Shown one piece after another: positions 1 to 6,455 of a stretch of DNA of 6,455 nucleotides. The position numbers and the translations under genes are program-made. The stretch is taken from the NCBI RefSeq assembly GCF_018375725.1, contig NZ_JAHACR010000250.1, positions 1 through 6,455 of the forward strand. Reading direction: 5' to 3'. Numbering within the stretch: position 1 is the stretch's first letter; each line of letters begins with the position of its first letter. The stretch comes from Burkholderia sp. GTDB taxonomy: Bacteria; Pseudomonadota; Gammaproteobacteria; Burkholderiales; Burkholderiaceae. The notes beneath the pieces are model-generated. The model worked only from the letters and a program-made list of their open reading frames with translations. It was not told where the DNA came from and searched no databases.

Positions 1-2115
1 CCGTCGTTCCAGCCGATCCTCGAGATCAATCCGGAGCATGCGCTCGTCGTCAGCCTCGTCTCGCTCGGCCTGCGCACCGGCATGGTCGTCGTGATTGCGA
101 TTCCGGTCGTGCTCGCCGTCACGGCGCTCTGCATGTACCTGTTCGGCATCGGCCTGCACAAGGTGTCGCTGGGCACGCTGGTGCTCGCCCTCGGCCTGCT
201 CGTCGACGATGCGATCATCGCCGTCGAAATGATGGCCGTGAAGCTCGAACAGGGCTACAGCCGCGCGCGCGCCGCCGCGTTCGCCTACACCAGTACGGCC
301 TTCCCGATGCTGACGGGCACGCTCGTCACGGTGTCGGGCTTCCTGCCGATCGCGCTCGCGCAGTCGAGCACCGGCGAATACACGCGCTCGATCTTCGAGG
401 TGTCGGCGATCGCCCTCATCGCATCGTGGTTCGCGGCGGTCGTGCTGATTCCGCTGCTCGGCTATCACATGCTGCCGGAGCAAAAGAAGGCCGCGCACCT
501 GCCGGACGATCACGAGCATGACATCTACGACACGCGGTTCTATACGCGGCTGCGCGGCTGGGTCGCGTGGTGCATCGAACGGCGCTTCGTCGTGCTGGCC
601 ATCACGGCGGCGCTCTTCGTCGTCGCGATGCTGGGTTTCTCGCTCGTGCCGCAGCAGTTCTTCCCGAGTTCGGACCGTCCCGAGCTGCTCGTCGACCTGA
701 GGCTGCCCGAAGGCGCGTCCTTCGATGCGACGCTGCACGAGACCGAGCGCTTCGAAAAGACGATCGACAAGCGGCCCGAGATCGACCATTCGGTCAGTTT
801 TGTCGGCAGCGGTGCGCCGCGCTTCTACCTGCCGCTCGACCAGCAGCTGCAATTGCCGAACTTCGCGCAGTTCTTGATCACCGCGAAATCGGTCGAGGAT
901 CGCGAAAAGCTCGCCAGCTGGCTCGAGACGGCGCTGCGCGACCGGTTCCCGGCGGTCCGCTCCCGGCTGTCGCGGCTCGAGAACGGGCCGCCGGTCGGCT
1001 ATCCGGTGCAGTTCCGCGTCAGCGGCGACGACATCGCGACCGTGCGCGGCATTGCCGAGAAAGTCGCGGCGACGGTGCGCGCCGACGCGCGCACGGCCAA
1101 CGTCCAGTTCGACTGGGACGAACCCGCCGAACGTTCGGTGCGCTTCGAGCTCGACCAGAAGAAAGCGCGCGACCTGAACGTCACGTCGCAGGACGTGTCG
1201 AGCTTCCTCGCCATGACGCTGTCGGGCACGACCGTCACCCAATACCGCGATCGCGACAAGCTGATTGCGGTCGACCTGCGCGCGCCGAAGGCCGAGCGCG
1301 TCGATCCGGCGAAGCTCGCGGGCCTCGCGATGCCGACGCCGAACGGCGCCGTGCCGCTCGGTTCGCTCGGCCGCTTCACGCCGACGCTCGAATACGGCGT
1401 GATCTGGGAACGCGACCGCCAGCCGACGATCACCGTGCAGTCGGACGTACGCGCCGGTGCGCAAGGTATCGACGTCACGCATGCGATCGACGGCAAGCTG
1501 AATGCGCTGCGCGCGTCGCTGCCGGTCGGCTACCGGATCGATATCGGCGGCTCGGTCGAGGAAAGTGCGAAAGCACAGGCGTCGATCAATGCGCAGATGC
1601 CGCTGATGGTGATCGCCGTGTTCACGCTGCTGATGATCCAGCTGCAGAGCTTCTCGCGCGTGCTGATGGTCGTGATGACCGCGCCGCTCGGCCTGATCGG
1701 CGTGGTGGCGACGCTCCTGCTGTTCCGCCAGCCATTCGGGTTCGTCGCGATGCTCGGCGTGATCGCGATGTTCGGCATCATCATGCGCAACTCGGTGATT
1801 CTCGTCGACCAGATCGAGCAGGACATTGCGGCCGGCCACGGACGCTTCGACGCGATTGTCGGCGCGACCGTCCGGCGTTTCCGCCCGATCACGCTCACGG
1901 CCGCCGCCGCCGTGCTTGCACTGATCCCGCTGTTGCGCTCGAACTTCTTCGGCCCGATGGCGACCGCGCTGATGGGCGGGATATCGAGCGCGACCGTGCT
2001 GACCCTGTTCTATCTGCCGGCACTGTACGCCGCGTGGTTCCGCGTCGGAAAGCGTGAGCGCGATGCGCCGCACGACGGCGGCGCGTCGAGCGGCGCCGCA
2101 CCGTCGGGAGCCTGA
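1..2115 (+). CDS. RND efflux pump inner-membrane permease, HAE1/AcrB-type (5' truncated)
   Basis: Proton-driven antiporter of a tripartite RND pump, located in the inner membrane and exporting drugs or other toxic compounds. The reading frame is open from base 1, so the gene enters from the left; 704 codons remain. Matching landmarks to AcrB suggests about 340 N-terminal residues are missing. Counting codons from base 1: end of TM2 and TM3 at about 14-50, TM4 with the Asp-Asp pair at 69-70 (LLVDDAI), TM5-TM6 at about 95-155, TM7 at about 194-217, then the second large periplasmic (porter/docking) domain at about 218-530, and TM8-TM12 at about 532-680. The TM11 Arg and Thr matching AcrB R971 and T978 are at 626 and 633. 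The TM10 lysine (AcrB K940) is replaced by Arg at 596 (GIIMRNS). The TM4 and TM10 wording reminds me of the TriC-like branch of RND pumps, but the substrate cannot be told from sequence. An outer-membrane channel gene follows after two bases, so both belong to one operon; the adaptor gene is probably upstream. The internal ATG at 82 is not the true start. Confidence 0.95.
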   Translation, partial: PSFQPILEINPEHALVVSLVSLGLRTGMVVVIAIPVVLAVTALCMYLFGIGLHKVSLGTLVLALGLLVDDAIIAVEMMAVKLEQGYSRARAAAFAYTSTAFPMLTGTLVTVSGFLPIALAQSSTGEYTRSIFEVSAIALIASWFAAVVLIPLLGYHMLPEQKKAAHLPDDHEHDIYDTRFYTRLRGWVAWCIERRFVVLAITAALFVVAMLGFSLVPQQFFPSSDRPELLVDLRLPEGASFDATLHETERFEKTIDKRPEIDHSVSFVGSGAPRFYLPLDQQLQLPNFAQFLITAKSVEDREKLASWLETALRDRFPAVRSRLSRLENGPPVGYPVQFRVSGDDIATVRGIAEKVAATVRADARTANVQFDWDEPAERSVRFELDQKKARDLNVTSQDVSSFLAMTLSGTTVTQYRDRDKLIAVDLRAPKAERVDPAKLAGLAMPTPNGAVPLGSLGRFTPTLEYGVIWERDRQPTITVQSDVRAGAQGIDVTHAIDGKLNALRASLPVGYRIDIGGSVEESAKAQASINAQMPLMVIAVFTLLMIQLQSFSRVLMVVMTAPLGLIGVVATLLLFRQPFGFVAMLGVIAMFGIIMRNSVILVDQIEQDIAAGHGRFDAIVGATVRRFRPITLTAAAAVLALIPLLRSNFFGPMATALMGGISSATVLTLFYLPALYAAWFRVGKRERDAPHDGGASSGAAPSGA
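2106..2110 (+). promoter_or_regulatory. Ribosome binding site of the outer-membrane channel gene
   Basis: GGGAG lies 7 bases before the ATG at 2118 and inside the last codons of the RND permease gene. It favours that ATG over the in-frame ATG at 2130, which has no comparable purine-rich site at the right distance. This is motif reading only. Confidence 0.5.
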
Positions 2116-2117
2116 TC

Positions 2118-3626
2118 ATGGAACTGTCGATGAACTTCAAGACCCACACCGCGCGCGCGATCGCGGCGGCCGGCCTCGCCTCGCTGGCCGGCTGTGCGTG
2201 GTTCGCGCCGAGCGGCGACGCGCCCCCGATGCCGTCGCCCGCCCATTACGGCACCACGCCGCAAATCGAGCAGACCGTCGCCGCACAAGGCGTCGCGCAA
2301 CATTTCGAGGTCGGCGCACAGCCGGTGCCGGACTGGTGGCGTCAATACCGTTCCGATGCGCTCGATGCACTCGTCGACGAAGGGCTGCGCAACAGCCCGA
2401 CGCTGTCCGCCGCCGAGCACAGTCTGACTGCCGCGCGCGAGCAGCTGCGCGCGCAGATCGGCAGCTCGCTGCTGCCGTCGATCGACGCGGTCGGCCAGGC
2501 CGCGCGCCAGCGCGCACTCGGCGTACCAATTGCGGCGCTCCACGCGCCGACGCTGCAGTACGACACCTTCGTCGGACAGCTCGAAGCGCATTACACGATC
2601 GACCTGTTCGGCGCGTCGCGCTTCGCGAACCGTGCGCTCGCCAAACGCGTCGATATCAGCGCGTTCCAGCTCGACGCCGCGCGCCGGGCGCTGGCCGCGA
2701 ACCTCGTCGCCGCGGCGGTCACCGCATCCGTGCTGAACGAGCAGATCGGGACGACCGAGCGGCTCGTCACGCTTGCCGACGCACAGGCGCACGACGCCGA
2801 CCGCCGCCATGCGCTGGGCGCGGCGTCGCGCGCCGATGCACTGAACGCGCGCCAGAGCGCCGACACGCTCGCGGCCGGCCTGCCCGCGCTCCGCCAGCAG
2901 CACCAGAGCGCACGCCACGCGCTGGCGGTACTGCTTGGCCGCACGCCCGACCAGGCGCCCGCCGATCTGCCGCTCGCGGATCTGCATCTGCCGGAGCAGG
3001 TGCCGGTTGTCGTGCCGTCGGATCTGCTGCAAAGCCGTCCCGACATCCGGGCGGCCGGCGCGGCGCTGCAGGCCGCGGCCGCCGAAGTCGGCGTGGCGAC
3101 CGCGCAGATGTTCCCGCAATTGTCACTGTCCGCGGCGATGGGCAAAGGCGGCTTCGCATGGCCGACGATGCTGTCCGGCGCGGGCGCGATCTGGAGCGTC
3201 GCCGGTTCGCTCAGCCAGCCGATTTTCCACGGCGGCGCACTGCTCGCGCAGCGTCGCGCGGCGAAAGCCAGTTACGAAGCCGCGGTCGATCAGTACAAGC
3301 AGACCGTGCTTGCCGCTTTCCAGAATGTCGCCGATTCGCTCGCGGCGCTCGAGAACGACGCGCAGACGCTCGACGCGTCGAGCCGCGCCACGCTCGCGTC
3401 GCGCGGCGCATTCGAGGACGCCGCCGCGCGCGTGCGACTGGGTGCGCTGCCGCCGTCCGCGTCGCGGGCGAGCGAGCTGCAATATCGCAACGTGCTGCTC
3501 GACGAGATCCGCGCGAAGGGTGCGCGCCTCGCCGATACCGCTCGGCTGTACCAGGCGATGGGTACGCCTCAGCCGGCCGCATCGCCCCGCGCCGCCGGCG
3601 CGGACGCCGTCCAGGCCCGGCAGTAA
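2118..3626 (+). CDS. Outer-membrane efflux channel lipoprotein, NodT/OprM family
   Basis: TolC-like channel that forms the outer-membrane exit duct of the RND pump encoded just upstream. It has 502 residues, close to the usual 460-500 for the family. The N-terminus is a lipoprotein signal: basic stretch to Arg13, an Ala/Leu-rich core, and the lipobox LAGC with acylated Cys26. The mature part shows two OEP (outer membrane efflux protein) repeats: a Trp-Trp region and an amphipathic helix at about 73-105, the YTIDLFGA segment at about 160 (family 'ELDLWG' position), the highly conserved SRPDIRAA near 306, LSQPIFHGG near 372, and a long helix with AAFQNVADSL in the second half. The last 16 or so residues are an Ala/Pro-rich tail beyond the recognisable domain. 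ATG 2118 is chosen because GGGAG lies 7 bases upstream; a start at 2130 would still leave a workable signal peptide. Two bases separate it from the permease stop, so the two are very likely co-transcribed. Two hairpins follow the TAA stop. Confidence 0.95.
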   Translation: MELSMNFKTHTARAIAAAGLASLAGCAWFAPSGDAPPMPSPAHYGTTPQIEQTVAAQGVAQHFEVGAQPVPDWWRQYRSDALDALVDEGLRNSPTLSAAEHSLTAAREQLRAQIGSSLLPSIDAVGQAARQRALGVPIAALHAPTLQYDTFVGQLEAHYTIDLFGASRFANRALAKRVDISAFQLDAARRALAANLVAAAVTASVLNEQIGTTERLVTLADAQAHDADRRHALGAASRADALNARQSADTLAAGLPALRQQHQSARHALAVLLGRTPDQAPADLPLADLHLPEQVPVVVPSDLLQSRPDIRAAGAALQAAAAEVGVATAQMFPQLSLSAAMGKGGFAWPTMLSGAGAIWSVAGSLSQPIFHGGALLAQRRAAKASYEAAVDQYKQTVLAAFQNVADSLAALENDAQTLDASSRATLASRGAFEDAAARVRLGALPPSASRASELQYRNVLLDEIRAKGARLADTARLYQAMGTPQPAASPRAAGADAVQARQ

Positions 3627-3634
3627 CGTTCCGG

Positions 3635-3657
3635 GGGCGATGAGCGCTGCATCGCCC
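3635..3657 (+). terminator. Stem-loop just after the efflux channel gene
   Basis: GGGCGATG (3635-3642) and CATCGCCC (3650-3657) pair perfectly over 8 bp around a 7-base loop, starting 8 bases after the stop codon of the outer-membrane channel gene. No U-run follows on either strand, so it is not a classic intrinsic terminator. It could protect the 3' end of the efflux transcript or help termination together with the next hairpin. The pairing is visible; the role is inferred. Confidence 0.4.
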
Positions 3658-3673
3658 GATCGCGCGTGGAGAC

Positions 3674-3712
3674 AAAAACGCCCGGCCCGACGAATCGTCG
3701 GAGCCGGGCGTT
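3674..3712 (-). terminator. Intrinsic terminator of the pot operon, possibly bidirectional
   Basis: AACGCCCGGC (3677-3686) and GCCGGGCGTT (3703-3712) form a perfect 10-bp stem. An inner stem CGACG/CGTCG (3688-3692 with 3696-3700) around an AAT loop extends it, separated by a small asymmetric bulge. Read on the minus strand the stem ends in TTTTTGTC (complement of the A-run at 3674-3678), a good U-tract, 32 bases after the potI stop. On the plus strand only two U follow, so termination of the efflux operon here should be weaker. The position between convergent operons fits a shared terminator. Confidence 0.8.
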
Positions 3713-3744
3713 GTCCATTGCGCCGGGCGAACGCGGAATATCCG

Positions 3745-4563
3745 TCAGATCGCGCCCGCCAGCCTGCGCCGCTCTTGCCGCAGCATCACGTAGTTCGCGA
3801 TCACGACGCCGGCCGTCACCGCGACGATGAACAGCGTCGCGAGCGCATTCATCTCCGGATTCAGGCCGAGGCGCACGCGCGAGAACACCACGAGCGGCAG
3901 CGTCGTCGAGCCGGGACCGGACAGGAACGCCGACAGCACCAGATCGTCGATCGACAGCGTAAACGACAGCAGCCAGCCGGCCACGAGCGCCTGCGAGATC
4001 AACGGCAGCGTGATCGCGAAAAACACCTTGAGCGGCGTCGCGCCGAGGTCGAGCGCCGCTTCCTCGAGCGACGGATTCAGCTCGCGCACGCGCGACTGCA
4101 CGATGATCGCGACATACGAGATGCACAGCATCACGTGGCCGAGCCAGATCGTGAAGATGCCGCGTTCGGCCGGCCAGCCGATCCATTTGGCGAGCTCGAT
4201 GAACAGCAGCAGCAGCGAGATGCCCTGGATCACTTCGGGAATCACGAGCGGCGCGTTGATCATCCCGCTGAACAGCGCGAAACCGCGGAAGCGGCCCATC
4301 CGCGCGAGCACGAAGCCGGCCCACGTACCGATGATCACCGACGCGAACGCGGTCAGCACGCCGATCTTCAGCGACAGCCACGCGGCGGTCAGCAGCTCGT
4401 CGTCCCCGGCAAGCGCCGCGTACCAGCGCAGCGAAAAGCCGGACCAGACCGTGACCAGCTTCGATTCGTTGAACGAGTAGACGATCAGGCTCAGGATCGG
4501 GATGTACAGGAACGCGAACCCGGCCGCGAGCGCCGCGAACTGCAGATAGCGATTCGGCTTCAT
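3745..4563 (-). CDS. potI: Putrescine/polyamine ABC transporter permease PotI
   Basis: One of two inner-membrane permease subunits of a PotFGHI-type importer that brings putrescine (or a related polyamine) into the cytoplasm. It has 272 residues, close to E. coli PotI (about 280), and strong recognisable similarity along its length, including IYSFN/VYSFN and LVTVW near 28-40, the APLVIP segment near 104, GWPAERG near 129, and SIDDLV followed by SGPGSTTLP at 204-223. Six membrane segments fall at about 9-30, 62-88, 100-124, 139-157, 192-212 and 238-261. The MetI-type EAA loop that docks on the ATPase is at 168-187 (EAALDLG then ITLP). The ATG overlaps the potH stop as ATGA and is preceded by a strong Shine-Dalgarno site. 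It is the last gene of the operon, with a terminator downstream. Substrate preference between putrescine and spermidine is inferred from closest resemblance. Confidence 0.93.
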   Translation of the reverse strand: MKPNRYLQFAALAAGFAFLYIPILSLIVYSFNESKLVTVWSGFSLRWYAALAGDDELLTAAWLSLKIGVLTAFASVIIGTWAGFVLARMGRFRGFALFSGMINAPLVIPEVIQGISLLLLFIELAKWIGWPAERGIFTIWLGHVMLCISYVAIIVQSRVRELNPSLEEAALDLGATPLKVFFAITLPLISQALVAGWLLSFTLSIDDLVLSAFLSGPGSTTLPLVVFSRVRLGLNPEMNALATLFIVAVTAGVVIANYVMLRQERRRLAGAI

Positions 4564-5489
4564 TTGCGGCGCCCCTCCTGCTCCTTCGCCTGGAAGTGCT
4601 GGAACATCGCCATCGGCACGAGCAGCAGCAGCACCATCGCGCAGGTGACGGCGGACGCCATCGGCCAGTCGGCGTTGTTGAAGAACTCATTCCACATCAC
4701 GCGGCCGATCATCAGCGTGTCCGCGCCGCCGAGCAGCTCGGGAATCACGTACTCGCCCACCGCCGGGATAAAGACCAGCAGGCAGCCGGCGACGATGCCG
4801 TTCTTCGACAGCGGCAGCGTGATCTGCACGAACGCCTTCCACGGCTTCGCGCCGAGGTCGTACGCCGCTTCGAGCAGGCGCAGGTCCATCTTCACGAGGT
4901 GCGCGTACAGCGGCATCACGAGAAACGGCAGGTACGAATACACCATGCCGATATAGACCGCGTAGTTCGTGCGGTACAGCTCGATCGGCGTGTGGATCAG
5001 GCCGATCCACATCAGGAAGTTGTTCAGCAGCCCGTTGTTTTTCAGGATGCCGATCCACGCATAGACACGGATCAGGAACGACGTCCAGAACGGCAGCATC
5101 ACGGCCATCATCAGGATGTTGCGGGTCGCCGGGCTGGTGCGCGCGATGTAGTACGCCATCGGATAGCCGATCAGCAGGCACAGCAGCGTCGTGACCGCCG
5201 CGACGAGCACCGAATTCACGTAGGTCGCGAAATACAGGCTGTCGGTGAACAGGAACGCGTAATGCGCGAGGTTCAGCGTCACGTGCACCGCGCCGTCCGC
5301 GTACGACGCCAGCTCGGAATACGGCGGGATGCCGAGCTGCAGCTCGGCGAAGCTGATCTTGACGACCAGCACGAACGGCACGAGGAAGAACAGCACGAGC
5401 CAGGTGAACGGCCCGGCGACCACCGCGGTGCGTCCGGTCATCCCGAAGCGCCTGACCGGCCAGGTGAACAGGGACATGAGCGCGTTCAT
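4560..5489 (-). CDS. potH: Putrescine/polyamine ABC transporter permease PotH
   Basis: Partner permease of PotI; together they form the transmembrane channel of the polyamine importer, energised by PotG. It has 309 residues, against about 317 in E. coli PotH. Visible landmarks are IPPYSEL near 54, LIGYP at 106-110, WTSFLIRVYAW at 135-145, LKNNGLLNNFL near 149-159, the EAA loop at 207-226 (EAAYDLG, ITLP), and FIPAVGEYVIPELLGG at 240-255. Membrane segments lie at about 21-45, 91-115, 125-148, 177-198, 230-252 and 277-297. The reading frame stays open for another 101 codons upstream, but that extension lies inside potG and is not PotH-like. I chose the ATG at 5489 because it shares ATGA with the potG stop and gives the family length. 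No good Shine-Dalgarno is seen before it, which suggests translation by coupling to potG. A second in-frame ATG at 5477 is possible. Confidence 0.93.
   Translation of the reverse strand: MNALMSLFTWPVRRFGMTGRTAVVAGPFTWLVLFFLVPFVLVVKISFAELQLGIPPYSELASYADGAVHVTLNLAHYAFLFTDSLYFATYVNSVLVAAVTTLLCLLIGYPMAYYIARTSPATRNILMMAVMLPFWTSFLIRVYAWIGILKNNGLLNNFLMWIGLIHTPIELYRTNYAVYIGMVYSYLPFLVMPLYAHLVKMDLRLLEAAYDLGAKPWKAFVQITLPLSKNGIVAGCLLVFIPAVGEYVIPELLGGADTLMIGRVMWNEFFNNADWPMASAVTCAMVLLLLVPMAMFQHFQAKEQEGRRK
4572..4579 (-). promoter_or_regulatory. Strong ribosome binding site of potI
   Basis: On the minus strand AGGAGGGG lies 8 bases before the potI ATG, inside the last codons of potH. It is the best Shine-Dalgarno match in the window, supports the potI start, and would let potI be translated efficiently even though its start overlaps the potH stop. 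Confidence 0.75.
5486..5489 (-). promoter_or_regulatory. potG/potH ATGA stop-start overlap
   Basis: The minus strand reads ATGA here: the TGA ends potG and the ATG begins potH. With no clear Shine-Dalgarno upstream of this ATG, ribosomes finishing potG probably reinitiate on potH, keeping the ATPase and permease amounts matched. The same overlap occurs at the potH/potI junction (4560-4563), but there a strong Shine-Dalgarno is also present. Confidence 0.6.
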
Positions 5490-6455
5490 GAGGTCAGCAC
5501 CACGCCCGCCGATGCGCTCCAGCGCACGTAGATCTCGTCGCCGAGCGCCGGCGTCTCCAGTTCGCTGATCGCGAGGCTCGACACGTTCGCCATCACCGTC
5601 TTGCCCGAATCGAGCTTCACGTGATACAGCGAGTAGCCGCCCATGTACGCGACGTTCGTGATCGTGCCGTGCGCCCAGTTGTACGCGCCTTCGGGCGGCT
5701 TGCGGGTCAGCGCGATACGCTCGGGGCGCACCGACACGGTGACCGGCATGCCGAGCGGGCCGGTGATGCCGTGGTTCACGTACAGACTGCACGGCAGATC
5801 CGGCGACTCGATGAAGACGTGGTCCGGCTCGTCCTCGACGGTCGTGCCGTCGAACAGGTTTGTCGAGCCGATGAACTCGGCCGAGAACCGCGAGTTCGGA
5901 TACTCGTAGACCTCGATCGGCGTGCCGGTCTGGACGATCTGGCCTTCGCTCATCACCGCGAGCCGGTTCGCCATCGTCATCGCCTCTTCCTGGTCGTGCG
6001 TGACCATGATGCAGGTCACGCCCACCTGGTTCAGAATGTTGACGAGCTCGATCTGCGTGCGCTGGCGGATCTGCTTGTCGAGCGCCGACATCGGCTCGTC
6101 GAGCAGCAGCAGTTTCGGGCGCTTGACGAGCGAGCGAGCGAGCGCGACGCGCTGCTGCTGCCCGCCCGACAGCTGGTGCGGCTTGCGCTTCGCGAACTTG
6201 CCCATCTGCACGAGCGCCAGCGCGGCATGCACGCGCTCCTGCAGCTCCGCCTTCGGCACGCCTTCCTGCTTGAGGCCGAACGCGACGTTCGCCTCGACGC
6301 TCATGTGCGGGAACAGCGCATACGACTGGAACATCATGTTCACGGGCCGCTTGTACGGCGGCATCTGCGCGAGGTCCTCGCCGTCGATCAGGATCCTGCC
6401 CGACGTCACCGTCTCGAGGCCGGCGAGCATCCGCAGCAGCGTGGACTTGCCGCAG
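5486..6455 (-). CDS. potG: Polyamine ABC transporter ATP-binding protein PotG (5' truncated)
   Basis: Cytoplasmic ATPase that drives polyamine import through PotH-PotI. The gene runs off the right edge; 322 codons remain and roughly 50-60 N-terminal residues are missing compared with E. coli PotG (about 377). Counting from the first full codon at 6454: the tail of Walker A (CGKST) at 1-5, the Q-loop in MMFQSYALFPHM with Gln43, the signature LSGGQ at 95-99, Walker B KLLLLDEP at 114-121, the D-loop SALD, and the switch His153 in VTHDQEEAM. All nucleotide-binding motifs seen are intact. FIGSTNLFDG near 195-203 leads into the C-terminal TOBE-type regulatory domain (about 238-322, VRPERIAL and AYMGGYSLYHVKL), typical of the PotA/PotG/MalK group. 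The ATG at 6430 is internal, since Walker A lies upstream of it. The stop overlaps the potH start. A potF-type binding-protein gene is expected further right. PotG is preferred over PotA because of the wording of the ATPase core and the PotH/PotI neighbours. Confidence 0.93.
   Translation of the reverse strand, partial: CGKSTLLRMLAGLETVTSGRILIDGEDLAQMPPYKRPVNMMFQSYALFPHMSVEANVAFGLKQEGVPKAELQERVHAALALVQMGKFAKRKPHQLSGGQQQRVALARSLVKRPKLLLLDEPMSALDKQIRQRTQIELVNILNQVGVTCIMVTHDQEEAMTMANRLAVMSEGQIVQTGTPIEVYEYPNSRFSAEFIGSTNLFDGTTVEDEPDHVFIESPDLPCSLYVNHGITGPLGMPVTVSVRPERIALTRKPPEGAYNWAHGTITNVAYMGGYSLYHVKLDSGKTVMANVSSLAISELETPALGDEIYVRWSASAGVVLTS
6127..6142. repeat. Short tetranucleotide repeat inside potG
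   Basis: CGAG is repeated four times in a row (GCTC on the coding strand), encoding the conserved LARSL stretch just after the ABC signature. The peptide is what the family has at this place, so the repeat is probably a by-product of codon choice. Slippage here would shift the reading frame and inactivate PotG, but four units is short for a contingency locus. Confidence 0.5.

Noticed and set aside
567..2057. A 496-codon plus-strand frame inside the RND permease gene
   Set aside because: The product is Arg/Ala/Asp-rich low-complexity sequence without motifs, while the other frame gives a textbook RND protein.
2010..3119. A 369-codon minus-strand frame opposite the permease end and channel gene
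   Set aside because: It has no family signature and covers the NodT-type lipoprotein gene, whose lipobox, OEP motifs and operon position are convincing.
2935..4956. A 673-codon plus-strand open frame running from the channel gene across the intergenic region and over potI and potH
   Set aside because: It overlaps three well-supported genes and a terminator, and its translation is Arg/His/Pro-rich with no recognisable domain. Long open shadow frames are expected at this GC content.
4596..5531. A 311-codon plus-strand open frame opposite potH
   Set aside because: Its product is dominated by Arg, His, Gln and Asp, typical of the antisense of membrane-protein codons, and potH is clearly the real gene.
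5490..5792. N-terminal extension of potH by 101 codons
   Set aside because: It lies within the potG TOBE-domain coding region, does not resemble PotH, and would make the protein about 100 residues longer than the family.
6127..6142. CGAG tetranucleotide run as a phase-variation switch
   Set aside because: Only four units, and they encode a conserved ABC ATPase peptide; codon choice explains it.

Overview
The window is compact, GC-rich and almost entirely coding. Codons end mostly in G or C. The protein sequences and the base composition suggest a Burkholderia-type betaproteobacterium; this is an inference from style and protein similarity, since there is no rRNA or other marker gene here. 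I see no mobile element, CRISPR array, tRNA or sign of recent transfer.

Left half, plus strand (1-3626): the end of a multidrug-type efflux operon. It starts inside a gene for an RND inner-membrane proton/drug antiporter (about two thirds of the protein, C-terminal part). Two bases after its stop comes a complete gene for a NodT/OprM-type outer-membrane channel lipoprotein. With a periplasmic adaptor, presumably encoded upstream outside the window, these would form a tripartite pump spanning both membranes.

Middle (3627-3744): a 118-base convergent intergenic region with two stem-loops. The stronger one has a 10-bp perfect outer stem and a run of five U on the minus-strand transcript, so it looks like the terminator of the minus-strand operon. 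On the plus strand the same hairpin lacks a good U-run.

Right half, minus strand (3745-6455): the potG-potH-potI part of a putrescine-type polyamine ABC importer, transcribed right to left. The ATPase gene potG is cut by the right edge just inside its Walker A motif. potH and potI are complete permeases. Both junctions are ATGA overlaps (stop and start share bases), which points to one translationally coupled transcript. The binding-protein gene (potF type) is not in the window and would be expected upstream, to the right.

The efflux and polyamine operons converge and look like independent units. I found no evidence of a previously undescribed system. The points most worth a second look are an arginine where AcrB has its proton-relay lysine in TM10, and the asymmetric double-hairpin terminator region.
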